Assembly: GCA_964609625.1 (NCBI GenBank)
Contig: CAZSRS010000004.1
Coordinates: 62,001-126,000, forward strand
Direction of reading: 5' to 3'
From: G963674665 sp964609625
Lineage (GTDB): Bacteria > Desulfobacterota > Desulfovibrionia > Desulfovibrionales > Desulfovibrionaceae
DNA: 64,000 bases
The position numbers were made by a program, and so were the translations under genes. The notes below the pieces were generated by a model. It did no database searches. It had not been told where the DNA came from and saw only the letters and a list, made by a program, of their open reading frames with translations. Shown in pieces: positions 50,552 through 61,000 of the stretch. Position 1 is the stretch's first letter; the number at the start of each line of letters is the position of its first letter.

Positions 50552-52403
50552 TGGTCGCGGCATAGGCGTTGAACACGTCCTCGCGGGTGATACGACCGAC
50601 GATGCTTCCATTTTCGTCCAGCACCGGCACCTGGATCAGCTCCGTGCCCACGAACCGCATCAAGGCCGAGTACAGGTCGTAGTCCAGCCGCACATACACC
50701 GGGGGGCGCATCAGGTCCTTGACCAACACCACGTCGTAGAGCACTTCCTCGAACAGGACCGTTCGCACGTCATGCAGGGCGAGGATGCCGGTGTACTCGC
50801 CCTTGTCGTTCACCACCGGGAAGTTGAACTCGTTGGTGCCGGTGATGATGTCCGTGAGCGCCTTGAGGGTGATGGACTCCTCCAGCACCGTGCCGCGTTC
50901 AGGCTTGTAGGCATCGTGGACCTGCAGTCGCTCGAGCACGTTGACCGTGGCGTCGGCTGCGTGGGCCGGCGAATCGAACTTGTTGGTGCATTGGTTCTCG
51001 TACAGCGAGGCGCGGCGGTTGAGCACCAGGCAAAGGGCCGATGCCAGCATCAGCGGCGCCAGGAGCCCGTAGCTCTTGGTCAGTTCGCAAACCATGAGCA
51101 GCGGGCCGATGGGCGCATTGGCCACCCCGGCGAAAAACGCGGCCATGCCCACCAGCACGTACCCCCCCGGCTGGGTGACCACTGACGGGAACAGCGTATG
51201 GGCCGCATAACCCACAACGCCACCGCTCATCCCCCCAACGAACAGCGCCGGCGCGAACATGCCACCGCTCATGCCCGAGCCGATGGTCATGGAGGTGGCC
51301 AGGATCTTGCCCAGGGCGATGAGCAACATGGCTCCGATGCCGAGCTTGCCGAGGATGGCCATCTCCATCCAGCCGTAGCCACTAGAAAGCAACTGGGGAT
51401 AAGCCCAACCCAACAACCCCATGCCCAGACCGCCCAGACCCGTTGCCCACATCAAACCAAGCTTGAGCTGCAACCTGCGGAACACCGAGTACTTGATGAA
51501 CGAGAAGGTACGGACGTAGATCCAGCCCATGCCCGCGCAGAACAAAGCCAATATCACGTAAAAGGGAAGCTCGCGCAGATCGTGGAAAGCGAAGTCCGGG
51601 ACCAGAAACATGGGCTGGTGGCCGAAGACCAGAGTGAACAGGGAGTAGGATACCACCGAGGAGAGTACCGCCGGCAGCACGGCCTCGGCCTCGAAATCCT
51701 CCACGTAGACCACCTCGATGGCCGTGAGCGCCGCGCCCAAAGGCGCCCGAAAGATGGCGCCGAGCCCTCCAGCCGCCCCGGCCAGCAGTAGTATCCGGCG
51801 TTCCTTGGCTGAGAGCCCGAACTTGAGCGCCAACCACGAGCCCAGGCCCGCCCCGATCTGCGTGACCGGGCCCTCACTGCCCGCGCTGCCCCCGGCCGAG
51901 ATGGTCATTACGGAAGTGGTTCCCTTGATCAACGGCGTCCTGGGCCGAATCACCCCACCTTGCTGGTGAAAGGCCCTGATCATGGCGTCGGTGCCGTCCG
52001 TGGCGCCGTCCACGGACTCCGGGATGTAGCGCGAGATCAGATACCCGGTGAACAAGCCCACACTGGTGGTCAGGATCGGCACCACCCAGGCCCTGCCAAC
52101 ACCGTCTACCACACCGTCCCCATACAAGGCCTCGCCGGCCGGCGCGGGCAGGGACAACCCGGCAAGCTTGGCCAGCCATAAATGCTTGAGCAGCTCAAGG
52201 GAGTAGAAAAAGCAGATGGCGGCAAGGCCGGAAATCACGCCCATGAGCACCCCCAGCAGCAGCCAGCGTACCGCGCCCACGGTCGTGTAGGAACGCGTGA
52301 TCTCCCACAGGAGTTGTTTGATCTTGGCCCGCAGGGCCTGTCGCGGATGGCGCAGGAATTCCCGCGGTTCGGGTCCCTCTGGTTTTGGGGGGATGGGAGT
52401 CAT
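50523..52403 (-). CDS. ClC-type chloride channel/antiporter with CBS domains
   Basis: The 626-residue protein has about ten membrane helices with the ClC motifs GSAGSEGPVTQIGAGLGS (gating Glu in GSEGP), a GGMFAPALFVGG selectivity segment and GMAAFFAGVANAPIG, followed by two cytoplasmic CBS domains (about residues 490-620: ITLKALTDIITGTNEFNFPVVND, LMRPPVYVRLDYDLYSALM and VPVLDENGSIVGRITREDV). It exchanges or conducts chloride, and the CBS pair may bind adenine nucleotides. The ATG at 52403 is chosen as the first start after a region of non-conserved residues; the ribosome-binding site is weak. It follows ribF by 31 bases. Confidence 0.9.
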   Translation of the reverse strand: MTPIPPKPEGPEPREFLRHPRQALRAKIKQLLWEITRSYTTVGAVRWLLLGVLMGVISGLAAICFFYSLELLKHLWLAKLAGLSLPAPAGEALYGDGVVDGVGRAWVVPILTTSVGLFTGYLISRYIPESVDGATDGTDAMIRAFHQQGGVIRPRTPLIKGTTSVMTISAGGSAGSEGPVTQIGAGLGSWLALKFGLSAKERRILLLAGAAGGLGAIFRAPLGAALTAIEVVYVEDFEAEAVLPAVLSSVVSYSLFTLVFGHQPMFLVPDFAFHDLRELPFYVILALFCAGMGWIYVRTFSFIKYSVFRRLQLKLGLMWATGLGGLGMGLLGWAYPQLLSSGYGWMEMAILGKLGIGAMLLIALGKILATSMTIGSGMSGGMFAPALFVGGMSGGVVGYAAHTLFPSVVTQPGGYVLVGMAAFFAGVANAPIGPLLMVCELTKSYGLLAPLMLASALCLVLNRRASLYENQCTNKFDSPAHAADATVNVLERLQVHDAYKPERGTVLEESITLKALTDIITGTNEFNFPVVNDKGEYTGILALHDVRTVLFEEVLYDVVLVKDLMRPPVYVRLDYDLYSALMRFVGTELIQVPVLDENGSIVGRITREDVFNAYAATIKELGEEER

Positions 52404-52434
52404 GAAACGTTCAGAACGACGACGAGGAGCCGGC

Positions 52435-53379
52435 TCACGGCTTGGCCTCGGGCGCGTCGAGAATGCGTTTGGCCAGGGCGATGTCTTCGTGGATGCGGGC
52501 CACCAGTTCGTCAAGGCCGGAAAACTTCTTCTCGGGCCTCAGCCGCTGCACGAAATGCACGCGCAGGTCATGGCCGTAGATGTCCATGCCAAAGTCCAGG
52601 ATGTGCACCTCGATGCTGATCTCGTCGTTGCCAAAGGTAGGGCTGTAGCCGATATTGGCCACGCCGGGCAGGATCTCGCCGTTGAGCTGGGCCCAGACCG
52701 CGTATACACCCGTGGCCGGGTGCACCTCGTTCTCCAGCTTGAGGTTGGCCGTGGGGAATCCCAGGAGCTTGCCACCTCGGTTCTTGCCGTGGATCACCTG
52801 CCCCCGCACCACGTAGAAACGCCCCAACAAGGGCTTCACCCCCCAGACATCCCCGGCGCGGATCATGTCCCGAATGCGGGTGGAGCTGACGATGGCGTCG
52901 TTGATGATCACCGGGTCCAGCCGCTCAACGTTGAAGCCGTACACATCCCCCAGATCCCGCAACAGGGTGAAGTTGCCCTTGCGCCCCTTGCCGAAGGAAT
53001 AGTCATAGCCAACCACCAGCTCCCTGGTGTGCAACCACTCAACCAAGTAACGGCGCACGAAGTCCTCGGGTTCCAGGTCCGCCATCTCCTTGGTGAAGTG
53101 CAGGAGCATGGTCAAATCCACGCCCAGTGCCTCGATGCAGTCCAGTTTCTGGTCGCGCACCGTGATGAAGGGCGGTGTGTGCGGCCCCACGAGCACGTGC
53201 AGCGGATGGGGGCAGAACGAGACCACCACGCTGAGCATGTCGCGTTGCCTGGCCTTGTGGATCACGGTCTGGATGAGCTTCTGGTGCCCTCTGTGCACGC
53301 CGTCGAAGTTACCGATGGTCACGCAGGAGCCCTTGCTCAGGTCGAGGGAAATTTCTTGTTGATGACGTGCGATCTGCAT
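52435..53379 (-). CDS. ribF: Bifunctional riboflavin kinase/FAD synthetase
   Basis: The 314-residue protein has the nucleotidyltransferase motif VTIGNFDGVHRGHQKLI, VGYDYSFGKGRKG, and ISSTRIR-like VSSTRIRDMI, followed by the riboflavin-kinase domain (GRFYVVRGQVIHGKNRGGKLLGFPTANL, YAVWAQLNGEILPGVANIGYSPTF). It converts riboflavin to FMN and then FAD. The length is typical. The ATG at 53379 was preferred over an upstream in-frame extension. It lies upstream of the ClC gene on the same strand. Confidence 0.95.
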   Translation of the reverse strand: MQIARHQQEISLDLSKGSCVTIGNFDGVHRGHQKLIQTVIHKARQRDMLSVVVSFCPHPLHVLVGPHTPPFITVRDQKLDCIEALGVDLTMLLHFTKEMADLEPEDFVRRYLVEWLHTRELVVGYDYSFGKGRKGNFTLLRDLGDVYGFNVERLDPVIINDAIVSSTRIRDMIRAGDVWGVKPLLGRFYVVRGQVIHGKNRGGKLLGFPTANLKLENEVHPATGVYAVWAQLNGEILPGVANIGYSPTFGNDEISIEVHILDFGMDIYGHDLRVHFVQRLRPEKKFSGLDELVARIHEDIALAKRILDAPEAKP

Positions 53380-53490
53380 TGCGTGTTGCGCTCTGGAGCG
53401 GATTCGAAGTCTCACTGGCAACAGGGCACACTAGGCCCTCTGTCGGAAAAAGGCAAGAACACCGGACTGTTCTCTCAACTCATCGGCATG

Positions 53491-55143
53491 CTAGAACTTC
53501 CTGCGTCGGAGGATGATGATCACCAGCCCCAATCCCAAAACTCCGGAGACAAAGTAGCCCAACACTCCCAGGGCCGGGTAGCCGAAGAGCAGGGGTTCGA
53601 GCTTGGAGTTGATGATCAGCGAAGAGCCCAGGAACAGCGCCGCCAGGATGATGGCCAGGGAAAGCCGGTTGGAGGCCGTCTCCATGGTCTCGCGCAGACC
53701 CGAGAGATTCTCGTGCTTGAGCCGGACCGAAATCTCCCCGCGCTCGGCCTTGCGTACCAGGTTGTCCAGTCTGGAGGGCAGCTGGCGGTGGAGCTTCCAG
53801 GCGCTCTCCAGGGTCCGTCGCAGGGCACCCAGGACATTGGGAAGGGAAAAACGTTCCTTGGCAAGCTGCACCACCATGGGCTTGGCCTCGGCGATGACAT
53901 CCAGGTCGGGGTCGATGAGTCGGGCCGAACCCTCGCCGCTGAGCAGGGCCTTGACCACCGTGGCCAGGCCCGCGGGGATGCGGATACCGTAATCCCGGAA
54001 CAGGGCGGTGAGTTCCAGCAGCAGCGCGCCCACCTGGATCTTGCCCACGGGCAGGTTGACGTAGGCGTCGAGCACGTCGAGGATGTCGCGTTCGAGCATC
54101 TCCACGTGCGCCGGCGGCTCAGAGTCCGTGATCTGTAGGATGACCTCGATGACCCGCTCGCTGTCGCGCTGCTCCACGGCGTGGATCATGTTGATCAGTT
54201 CCTGGCGCATGGAGCGTGTCAGTCGCCCCACCATGCCCCAGTCGATGATGCCCATCTCGCCGCTTTCCAGGAGTATGAGATTGCCTGGGTGCGGGTCGGC
54301 GTGGAAAAAGCCGTCCACGAGAATCTGCCTGAGCACCACCCTGAGCCCCAGCTTGGCCAGGGCCTCGCGATCCGACAACGCTTCGGGGTTGACCTTGCCC
54401 AGGGTCTGTCCGGTGAACAGTTCCATGGTCAGCACCCGCTGACCGGTGTATTCGGTGTAGACGTGGGGTATGCGCACCCCTTCCATGTCGGCCAGATTGG
54501 AACTAATGATACCGATGTTGCGCGCCTCGCGTTCGAAATCAAGCTCCCTGAGCAGCATGGACTTGATTTCGCGGACAATTCCCGGGAGATCGTACATCTC
54601 CAGGGCCTCGATCTTGCCGTCCAGTGTCTCGGCCAAGTCCTCCAGCAGTGAAAGATCCACGCGCAGCTTTTCCTTGATGCCGGGCTTGAGAACCTTCACC
54701 GCCACCGGCAGCCCTTCCTTCTTGAGCACCGCCCTGTGCACCTGCCCCATGGAGGCCGAGGCCAGGGGCTGTTCCTCGAAGGTGCTGTAGATCTCGTGCA
54801 AGGGGTGGCCCAGGCACTCCTCCACCACCTTTTTCATTTCCTCGAAACCCACGGGCTCGACCTCGCCCTGGAGCTTGCGGAGGGCAATGATCAACTTCGG
54901 GGGCACCAAGTCGGGGCGTAGACTGAGAATCTGTCCCAACTTGATGAAGGTGGGCCCCAGGGCCTCCAGGAGCATGCGTACCCGTTCCTCGAAGGCCACG
55001 GCTTCCTGTTCGCGGGGGCCGGCGAAGGGAATGAAGCGCTCCGGTAGCTCCAGGCGTTCCACCACTTCGTCGAATCCGAAGCGGCCAAGGGTGACGAGAA
55101 ACTCCTTGAACCGCCCCAGATGGCGCAGGGTGTTCAGATCCAT
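53491..55143 (-). CDS. UbiB/AarF-family atypical kinase
   Basis: The 550-residue protein has the UbiB KxGQ motif in TFIKLGQILSLRPDLVP (residues about 73-89), the Ala-rich loop in ASASMGQVHRAVL, the catalytic-loop Asp in FHADPHPGNLIL, and IIDWGMVGRL. Two C-terminal transmembrane helices anchor it (LSLAIILAALFLGSSLII and ALGVLGYFVSGVLGLGLVIIIL). The family supports isoprenoid-quinone synthesis or lipid handling. In an anaerobe this likely relates to menaquinone. It lies 1 base downstream of the phasin-like gene (TGACATG), so the two are co-translated. Confidence 0.92.
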   Translation of the reverse strand: MDLNTLRHLGRFKEFLVTLGRFGFDEVVERLELPERFIPFAGPREQEAVAFEERVRMLLEALGPTFIKLGQILSLRPDLVPPKLIIALRKLQGEVEPVGFEEMKKVVEECLGHPLHEIYSTFEEQPLASASMGQVHRAVLKKEGLPVAVKVLKPGIKEKLRVDLSLLEDLAETLDGKIEALEMYDLPGIVREIKSMLLRELDFEREARNIGIISSNLADMEGVRIPHVYTEYTGQRVLTMELFTGQTLGKVNPEALSDREALAKLGLRVVLRQILVDGFFHADPHPGNLILLESGEMGIIDWGMVGRLTRSMRQELINMIHAVEQRDSERVIEVILQITDSEPPAHVEMLERDILDVLDAYVNLPVGKIQVGALLLELTALFRDYGIRIPAGLATVVKALLSGEGSARLIDPDLDVIAEAKPMVVQLAKERFSLPNVLGALRRTLESAWKLHRQLPSRLDNLVRKAERGEISVRLKHENLSGLRETMETASNRLSLAIILAALFLGSSLIINSKLEPLLFGYPALGVLGYFVSGVLGLGLVIIILRRRKF

Positions 55144-55144
55144 G

Positions 55145-55558
55145 TCAACCCTCGTCGACGCTCTTTGCCGCCTCAGCGCGCAACGCCTCCTCGACGACCG
55201 CAAGCCTGATTCCCAAGGCCTGCACTTTGTTCTCCAGCGTGTGGATGCGCTTTTCCATGGATTCCCGTTCCTTTCCGGTAACCATGTCGATCTCGTGCAA
55301 TCCCTTGTGCACGGTATCCAAAACCCGCTCCTGAAGCTCCTTGAATTCCTGGCGCCCCTTGTCCACCAGCTCTTCGGTCATGCGTCTGGCCTCGTCAGCC
55401 GAGACCTTGCCCTCCTGGACCAGAGTGTCCAGGGTCTGCTGAATGCGCTCATGGGTGAGCAGCGCCGCGCCCAGGCCCGTGAGCAACCCCTTGCGCAACA
55501 TGTCCTTGATGGCGCCGGCTGCGCCGCCTTCCGGTATCCTGTCTTCTGGTTTCGGCAT
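55145..55558 (-). CDS. Phasin-like coiled-coil protein
   Basis: The 137-residue protein starts MPKPEDRIPEGGAAGAIKDM and has the LTHERIQQTLDTLVQEGKVS..EARRMTEELV segment seen in small phasin-superfamily proteins, followed by a long charged coiled coil. An amphipathic stretch (LRKGLLTGLGAALL) near residue 25 may contact a membrane or lipid surface. The gene overlaps translationally with ubiB, so it may be a partner of UbiB at the membrane. GGGAG lies before the ATG at 55558. Confidence 0.7.
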   Translation of the reverse strand: MPKPEDRIPEGGAAGAIKDMLRKGLLTGLGAALLTHERIQQTLDTLVQEGKVSADEARRMTEELVDKGRQEFKELQERVLDTVHKGLHEIDMVTGKERESMEKRIHTLENKVQALGIRLAVVEEALRAEAAKSVDEG

Positions 55559-55732
55559 GACTCGCTCCCGTGGTTTCAGATTTCCTCTCGCAATACCACA
55601 AAAAAACCCGGAAAGCGAAACCCATTGCTGGCCGCCCCCGGAAAGTAGCCCGGACAGGACACGCGCGCTCCATGGACCAATCCCAAGGTCGGACATCCTG
55701 CCACGCCGCGACCGTCGTAACGCCGCACGCCC

Positions 55733-56656
55733 CTATCCCATTCGCACCAGGGGCATACGGCGCCCCGTTGTCCACCGATACTTGTCCTCGGGCCAGGCCG
55801 ACCGCCCCACGGCGATCACTGCGTGGACCGGCTCCTTGCGCGGAATGCCCACCACGTCCTTGATGGAGGGCGTATGCTGCATGGCCGCCACGGCATAGCC
55901 CACGAGGCAGGTGCCCAGGCCCATGGCATGAGCGCCCAACAACAGGTTCTGCGTCGCCAGCATGGCATCCTCCATGGGGCAGCTCGCTCCGGGGCGCATG
56001 CCCACCAGCAGGGCAGCCGGCGCGCCGTGGAACAGGCGGTCCTCACCGCGCTCGTCCCAGGCCGCGAGGGCGGATTGCACGGAGCGGTAATACTCACGCC
56101 AGTAGTCCTCCAGATCGCTCTTGCCCAGGGCGCGCAGCAGTGTGCGCAACCAGGCCTTCTCCGCCTTGCGGTTGAGGTCCTGGAAAAAGCCCTTGATCGC
56201 CTCGGCCAGGGCCACGACCCGCTCCCGCTCGGGGAGCAGGGTGAAGGCCCAGCGCTGGCTATTGGTGCCGGAGGGTGCGGTCACGGCGATGCGTACCAGA
56301 TCCTCCAGGGCTGCCTGGGGAACCGGCTCTGCCTTGAAATTGCGGCAGGAGCGGCGGGAGCGCATCAAACGCACCAAATCGCCCACGGGAAACTCCCCTG
56401 GTGGCAGCCAGGTATCATCGCTGGCGAACGTGGCCCAGGCCGTGGCCTCTGGGTCATCATGACGCACCGTCACCGCCCCTTCCGGGCAGATGGCTTGGCA
56501 ATGGCCGCAGCCCAGGCAACGCTCTTCGCGGACCCAGGTCTTTTTTCCTCCACCGGCCTGCTCGCGCAGTTCCAGGGTCCTGTCGGGGCAGACGCGGACG
56601 CACTGGCCGCAACCGGTGCAGCACGCCGCATCCACGGCAACATGTCCTGCATGCAT
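55733..56656 (-). CDS. Ferredoxin-nitroreductase fusion
   Basis: The 307-residue protein begins with two [4Fe-4S] motifs (CCTGCGQCVRVCP near residue 11 and CLGCGHCQAICPEG near 40). It then has a nitroreductase domain (about 85-300) with RSRRSCRNFKAEPVP, APSGTNSQRWAF, and GTCLVGYAVAAM that bind FMN. Such fusions pass electrons from ferredoxin to a flavin reductase; the substrate is unknown. The ATG at 56656 has AAGGAG 6 bases before it and is preferred over an ATG at 56692. Confidence 0.9.
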   Translation of the reverse strand: MHAGHVAVDAACCTGCGQCVRVCPDRTLELREQAGGGKKTWVREERCLGCGHCQAICPEGAVTVRHDDPEATAWATFASDDTWLPPGEFPVGDLVRLMRSRRSCRNFKAEPVPQAALEDLVRIAVTAPSGTNSQRWAFTLLPERERVVALAEAIKGFFQDLNRKAEKAWLRTLLRALGKSDLEDYWREYYRSVQSALAAWDERGEDRLFHGAPAALLVGMRPGASCPMEDAMLATQNLLLGAHAMGLGTCLVGYAVAAMQHTPSIKDVVGIPRKEPVHAVIAVGRSAWPEDKYRWTTGRRMPLVRMG

Positions 56657-57020
56657 GGGCAACTCCTTGGATTGACATGGCTTCGTTGTCATTGCTCGAT
56701 TTCGAGTATCCGTAATTGCTCTCGAGATGTAAAGAAAGCCATTCCCCTTTACGGCAGGGAGAGGCGTGCCCTGGCTTTCAGAGCAGGACTTTGTACAAAT
56801 CACCCTGCGCTCGAGAACTCCGGACATCCTGCAAGAATAGCTTGCAATTTGTCACGACTCGGAATAGGGCTCCCGCTCGCGGCCCCATGAAGTTGTATTT
56901 TCCCGGTGGAGGATTGTTGCCAAGAGCGATGAAAGCTGTATATCCACTGAAAAGCGCGATTGCTTGTCGGCGATGACGACACACCTGATCAAACTGCAAC
57001 CACAGACGAGGACAGGGCCT
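56657..57020. other. Divergent intergenic region
   Basis: About 364 bases lie between the starts of the nitroreductase and the acidic-protein genes. A palindrome TTTGTACAAA (56790-56799) is visible. No promoter with good -35 and -10 elements was identified for either gene, and no structured RNA stands out. Confidence 0.4.
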
Positions 57021-57233
57021 ATGGCCGAGAAAAGTGACAAGCTTGCTGACATTGTGGCAGATTACATCCTGACCAATACAAGCGTCGTCAACTACTTCGA
57101 ACGCTTTGAGAACGATGAGGACCTGCTTGAAGAGAAGCTCGAGGAATTCTGCGCGGAGATGGACGCGATCCTGGAGGAACTGATCGAGGAACTCGACGAG
57201 GAAGCAGAAGAACTCGACGACGATTACAACTGA
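57021..57233 (+). CDS. Small very acidic protein, unknown
   Basis: The 70-residue protein (MAEKSDKLADIVADYILTNT...) has an amphipathic N-terminal half and a highly acidic C-terminus rich in Glu, Asp and Leu, with more than 25 acidic residues in total. It is probably a helical coiled coil. In-frame starts also exist upstream (56973). The ribosome-binding site (AGGACAGGG) is moderate. I recognise no family; a protein of this kind may bind a basic partner or act as a DNA mimic, but nothing else supports that. Confidence 0.55.
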   Translation: MAEKSDKLADIVADYILTNTSVVNYFERFENDEDLLEEKLEEFCAEMDAILEELIEELDEEAEELDDDYN

Positions 57234-57562
57234 CGCCGGCTGTGTCCGTCAGCCGATTCTCGTGGCCCTCGGCCACTGTACCGCCAAGCGTCCCACGGCG
57301 CTTGTCCGGCCCATATCCTGCGAATACAATGGCGGCCCGTCTTCGTGTGTCCCTGGAGCCCGTTCCACTTTTCACGCATCAGCCTCTTGGGTGACATTTT
57401 TATCTGTGTCATTTTTTTCTTGACTTTTTCTAGATACTATTCCACGGCTTGATCAGCTACTGACGTGGCGGTTTCCTTACCTCCAGAAAGCACCAGGTAG
57501 CGCCGTGCGGCGCGCCGCATATCGTCCGTGCCAGAGGCGTGGACGTGCCCCGGGAGGCCGAG
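57234..57562. other. Intergenic region between two small acidic-protein genes
   Basis: About 330 bases. Apart from the weak terminator-like hairpin at 57391-57418 and a GGCTG/CAGCC hairpin near 57239-57255 I see no gene or promoter I can support. Confidence 0.4.
57391..57418 (+). terminator. Weak terminator-like hairpin
   Basis: TGACA (within 57391-57396) pairs with TGTCA (57407-57411) and is followed by seven T (57412-57418). The stem has only 5 bp, so this is a weak candidate for the end of the acidic-protein transcript. Confidence 0.4.
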
Positions 57563-57775
57563 ATGCAGCAACGCAAACAACGTGCCGTCAATGACGTGGA
57601 CGCCGACATCTGTTTTGACGACCCTGAGGACTTTTTCGACGCCATTGGTTTCGATCTGCCCGACAATCTCAGACGCAGTGTCCCCTCTCTGGCTCACGTG
57701 GCCTCGTTTCTCATGCAGCACGACGTCCTGGACATGGACGAGGACGCCTTCACCCGCCGTCTGGAGGAAGGCTGA
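57563..57775 (+). CDS. Small acidic protein, unknown
   Basis: The 70-residue protein (MQQRKQRAVNDVDADICFDD...) has a basic N-terminus and an acidic body with DDPEDFFDAIGFDLPDNLR and a C-terminal DVLDMDEDAFTRRLEEG. It has no membrane segment and one Cys. The ATG has GGGAGGCCGAG before it, which favours it over an upstream GTG at 57539. No family is recognised. The gene lies about 280 bases upstream of the lactate-dehydrogenase-type gene. Confidence 0.5.
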   Translation: MQQRKQRAVNDVDADICFDDPEDFFDAIGFDLPDNLRRSVPSLAHVASFLMQHDVLDMDEDAFTRRLEEG

Positions 57776-57983
57776 ACCTATCCCTGAACGCCGCCCGTGG
57801 TTGCATCGGAGTCGGCGTTTGCAGGTGCGGCTCGGCGTTTCTCTTCGCTGCGGCGGATTGGGACGCTTTCCTTCCCCTCCCCCTTCTTTTCAGCTCCTCG
57901 AGCTGTCGAACCCCGTTCCAGATCCCGTATCAGGGCGAAACCGATCCTCCTGGCCGCCGTCGTAAAATCACCGGCAACTGAAC

Positions 57984-58012
57984 TTGCCAGGGGAGGCGGC
58001 GTGTTCTATCTT
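57984..58012 (+). promoter_or_regulatory. Sigma-70 promoter of the lactate-dehydrogenase-type gene
   Basis: TTGCCA (57984-57989) and TATCTT (58007-58012) are 17 bases apart on the plus strand. The predicted leader is about 35 bases and contains GAGG. Confidence 0.5.
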
Positions 58013-58053
58013 TTCTGTTTACACCAATTTCTCCTCAACGAGGTTGCTGCCCG

Positions 58054-61000
58054 ATGCCTTCAAAAGGTCCCCATATATCCATCGCTTCCGACCAGCTCTT
58101 GAGCCGTGTTCTGTATCTCGACGCCCCCGCCGTGATCGACTGGCCCGAGGACGTCCGCGAACTGGCTCTGCACTTGGCCGAAGAGCTTTTCCTCCTGCGT
58201 TACAACCCCTTCATCGACCCCGGCTTGGTCTACGTCAGCGTCAAATCCAGGCTGCGTGAGGCGTTGCCCTCCCTGGCCGGGGAGTACGCCGAGGTCTTGG
58301 AGAAAGGCGTCCGCAACTTCTGGAAGGAATATCAGGATGACCAAGCCTTCAAGGAAAAGCTTCTGGCCCGGTTGAGCAAGTTCCTGACCGAAGACATGAT
58401 CAGCACCAGGCCGAACACCCTGGTGGAGTGCGCGACAGACGCCACGGACCTGCGCATGGAAATCCCCATGGCCATTGTTTCGCCTTCCACCACCGAGCAA
58501 GTCCAGAGGATCATCCTCCTGGCCAACGAGATGGGTTTTTCCATCGTACCACGGGGGGGCGGCTCCGGACTCACGGGGGGAGCCATTCCCGCCAAGCGCC
58601 GGACTATCATCCTCAGCCTGGGCAAATTCAAGAAAATCCTCGACATCGATCCCGAGGCCAAAGTGCTCTGCGCACAGGCCGGCGTCATCACCCTGGACGC
58701 CATCAAGGTAGCCTCGGAGCAGGGGCTCCTGTTCACCGTGGACCCTGCCTCCAAGTCCGCCTCCTCCCTGGGAGGCAATATCTCGGAAAACTCCGGCGGG
58801 CCCTTTTGCTTTGAGTACGGCACCACCATCGACAACATTCTCAGCTTCAACATCGTCACGCCCATGGGGAATGTCTTGGAGGTGCGACGCAAGGATCACC
58901 CCTGGACCAAGATCGTTCCCGGAGACGAGGCCGTTTTCGAGGTTTACAGACTTCTGCCCGGCAACGGCAGGGAGCTGCGGGAGACCATCCGCCTCACCGG
59001 GGAAGAAGTGCGCAGCCCCGGCCTGGGCAAGGACGTGACCAACAAGTTCCTGGGCGGGCTCCCCGGTGTCCAGAAGGAGGGCGTGGACGGCATCATCACC
59101 GAGGCCTGTTTCACGCTGCACGACAAGCTGGCCCACTCCCGCACCCTGTGCCTGGAGTTCTTCGGCCGCACCATGCACAACGCCATGTTGGTGATCAAGG
59201 ACCTGATCGCCCTGCGGGACGTGATCCGCTCCCAGGGGGATCTGGTCAAGATGAGCGCCCTGGAGGAGTTCAACATCAAGTATGTCCAGGCCATCGACTA
59301 CCGCAAGAAGAGTTCGAGCTACGAAGGCATGCCCATCTCGGTGCTGCTGGTGCAGGTGGACTCCAACGACGAAGCTGCCCTGGAAGAAACGGTCGCGAGC
59401 ATCCTGGACATCGTGGCGCCTTACGACAACGCCGACGTCTTCGAGGCCCGCGGCGAAAAAGAGGCCGAGGTGTTCTGGGAGGACCGCCACAAGCTCTCGG
59501 CCATCTCCAAGCGCACCTCGGGCTTCAAGATCAACGAGGACATCGTCATCCCCACGGACGTGATCCCGGAATTCGCCCTTTTTCTGGAGGGACTCAACCT
59601 CCACTACCTGGCCAAGGCCTATCGCGCGGCACTGAACATGGTCAGCGATCTGCCATGGGTGGCGGTGGACGATCCCTTCCTCGAAATGGAGCGGGATTTT
59701 TCCTCGGCCATCCTCAAGGGCGAGGCCACGGCACAAAATCTCAGCGAGCAGGAACTGGAGATGCAGGTCTTCTACTTTTTCCAGGACCTGCGCTCCCGCT
59801 ACCCGGGCATCAAGGACGAATTGGAGCACATCTACCAGGAGATGCAGGCCACGCGCATCATTCTGGCCAGCCACATGCACGCCGGTGACGGTAACTGCCA
59901 CGTGAACATCCCGGTGAACTCCAACGACCCGCACATGCTGCACGAGGCGGAATCCGCGGCTGAAAAGGTCTTCACCAAGGTACTGGAACTCAACGGTCAA
60001 GTCTCCGGGGAGCACGGCATCGGCATCACCAAGATCAAGTTCCTCTCGGAGGACAAGATCGAGGCCCTGCGCGCCTTCAAGGAAAAGGTGGACCCCAACG
60101 ACGTGCTCAATCCGGGCAAGCTCACCACGCGCGCCCTGCCGGTGGCGCCCTACACCTTCTCCTTCAACCGCCTCATCCAGGACATCCGCAAGAGCGGCCT
60201 GCCCGAAAAAGAACGGCTCATCAGCCTGCTGCAGAACATCCAGATCTGCACCCGATGCGGCAAGTGCAAGCAGGTCTGCCCCATGTACTATCCGGAAAAG
60301 ATCCTGGTCTTCCACCCCCGCAACAAGAACATCAGCCTGGGCGCGCTCATCGAGGCCATCTACTACTCCCAGATCAACCGCGGCGTGCCGGACAAGCGCC
60401 TGCTCGACGAACTGCGCTCGCTCATGGAGCACTGCACGGGCTGCGGCAAGTGCACAGCCATCTGCCCCGTGAAGATCGACTCCCCCAAGGTCATGCTCCA
60501 CCTGCGCTCGTTCCTGGAAGACAAACAGTCCGGAGGACACCCCATCAAGACCAAGGTCCTGGAGTATCTGGTGGGCGCGCCTGCCAAACGCGTGCCCCTG
60601 GCGGCCAAGGCCGCCAGCGTGGCTCAGAGCCTGCAAAACAAGGCCCTCGGGCTGACCCCGGCCGCTTGGCGCAGACGCTTACAAAGTCCCCTGTTCTCCG
60701 GGCCGGGGCCGGTCACGGATTTCACCAACCTCACCGAAACCCTGCAACTTTCCCAGGGCTCCATCTTTCTCCCCGGCGGACGCATGCCGGGGCGTACCGA
60801 GGCCGTATTCTACTTTCCGGGCTGTGGTGGGGGGCTCTTCTACCGCTCCATCGGCCTGGCGGCACTAAAACTGCTGCTGGAGCAAGGCGTGGGCGTGATC
60901 CTGCCCAGGGAGCACCTCTGCTGCGGCTATCCATTGCTGGTCAGCGGCTGCGAAGAGGCCTACACCACGAACCAGGCCCGCAACATCTTCGCCTTCCGCA

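Noticed and set aside
58060..60636. 858-codon minus-strand frame opposite the lactate-dehydrogenase-type gene
   Set aside because: It is a shadow of the plus-strand FAD/Fe-S protein, which has intact cofactor motifs and a good start.
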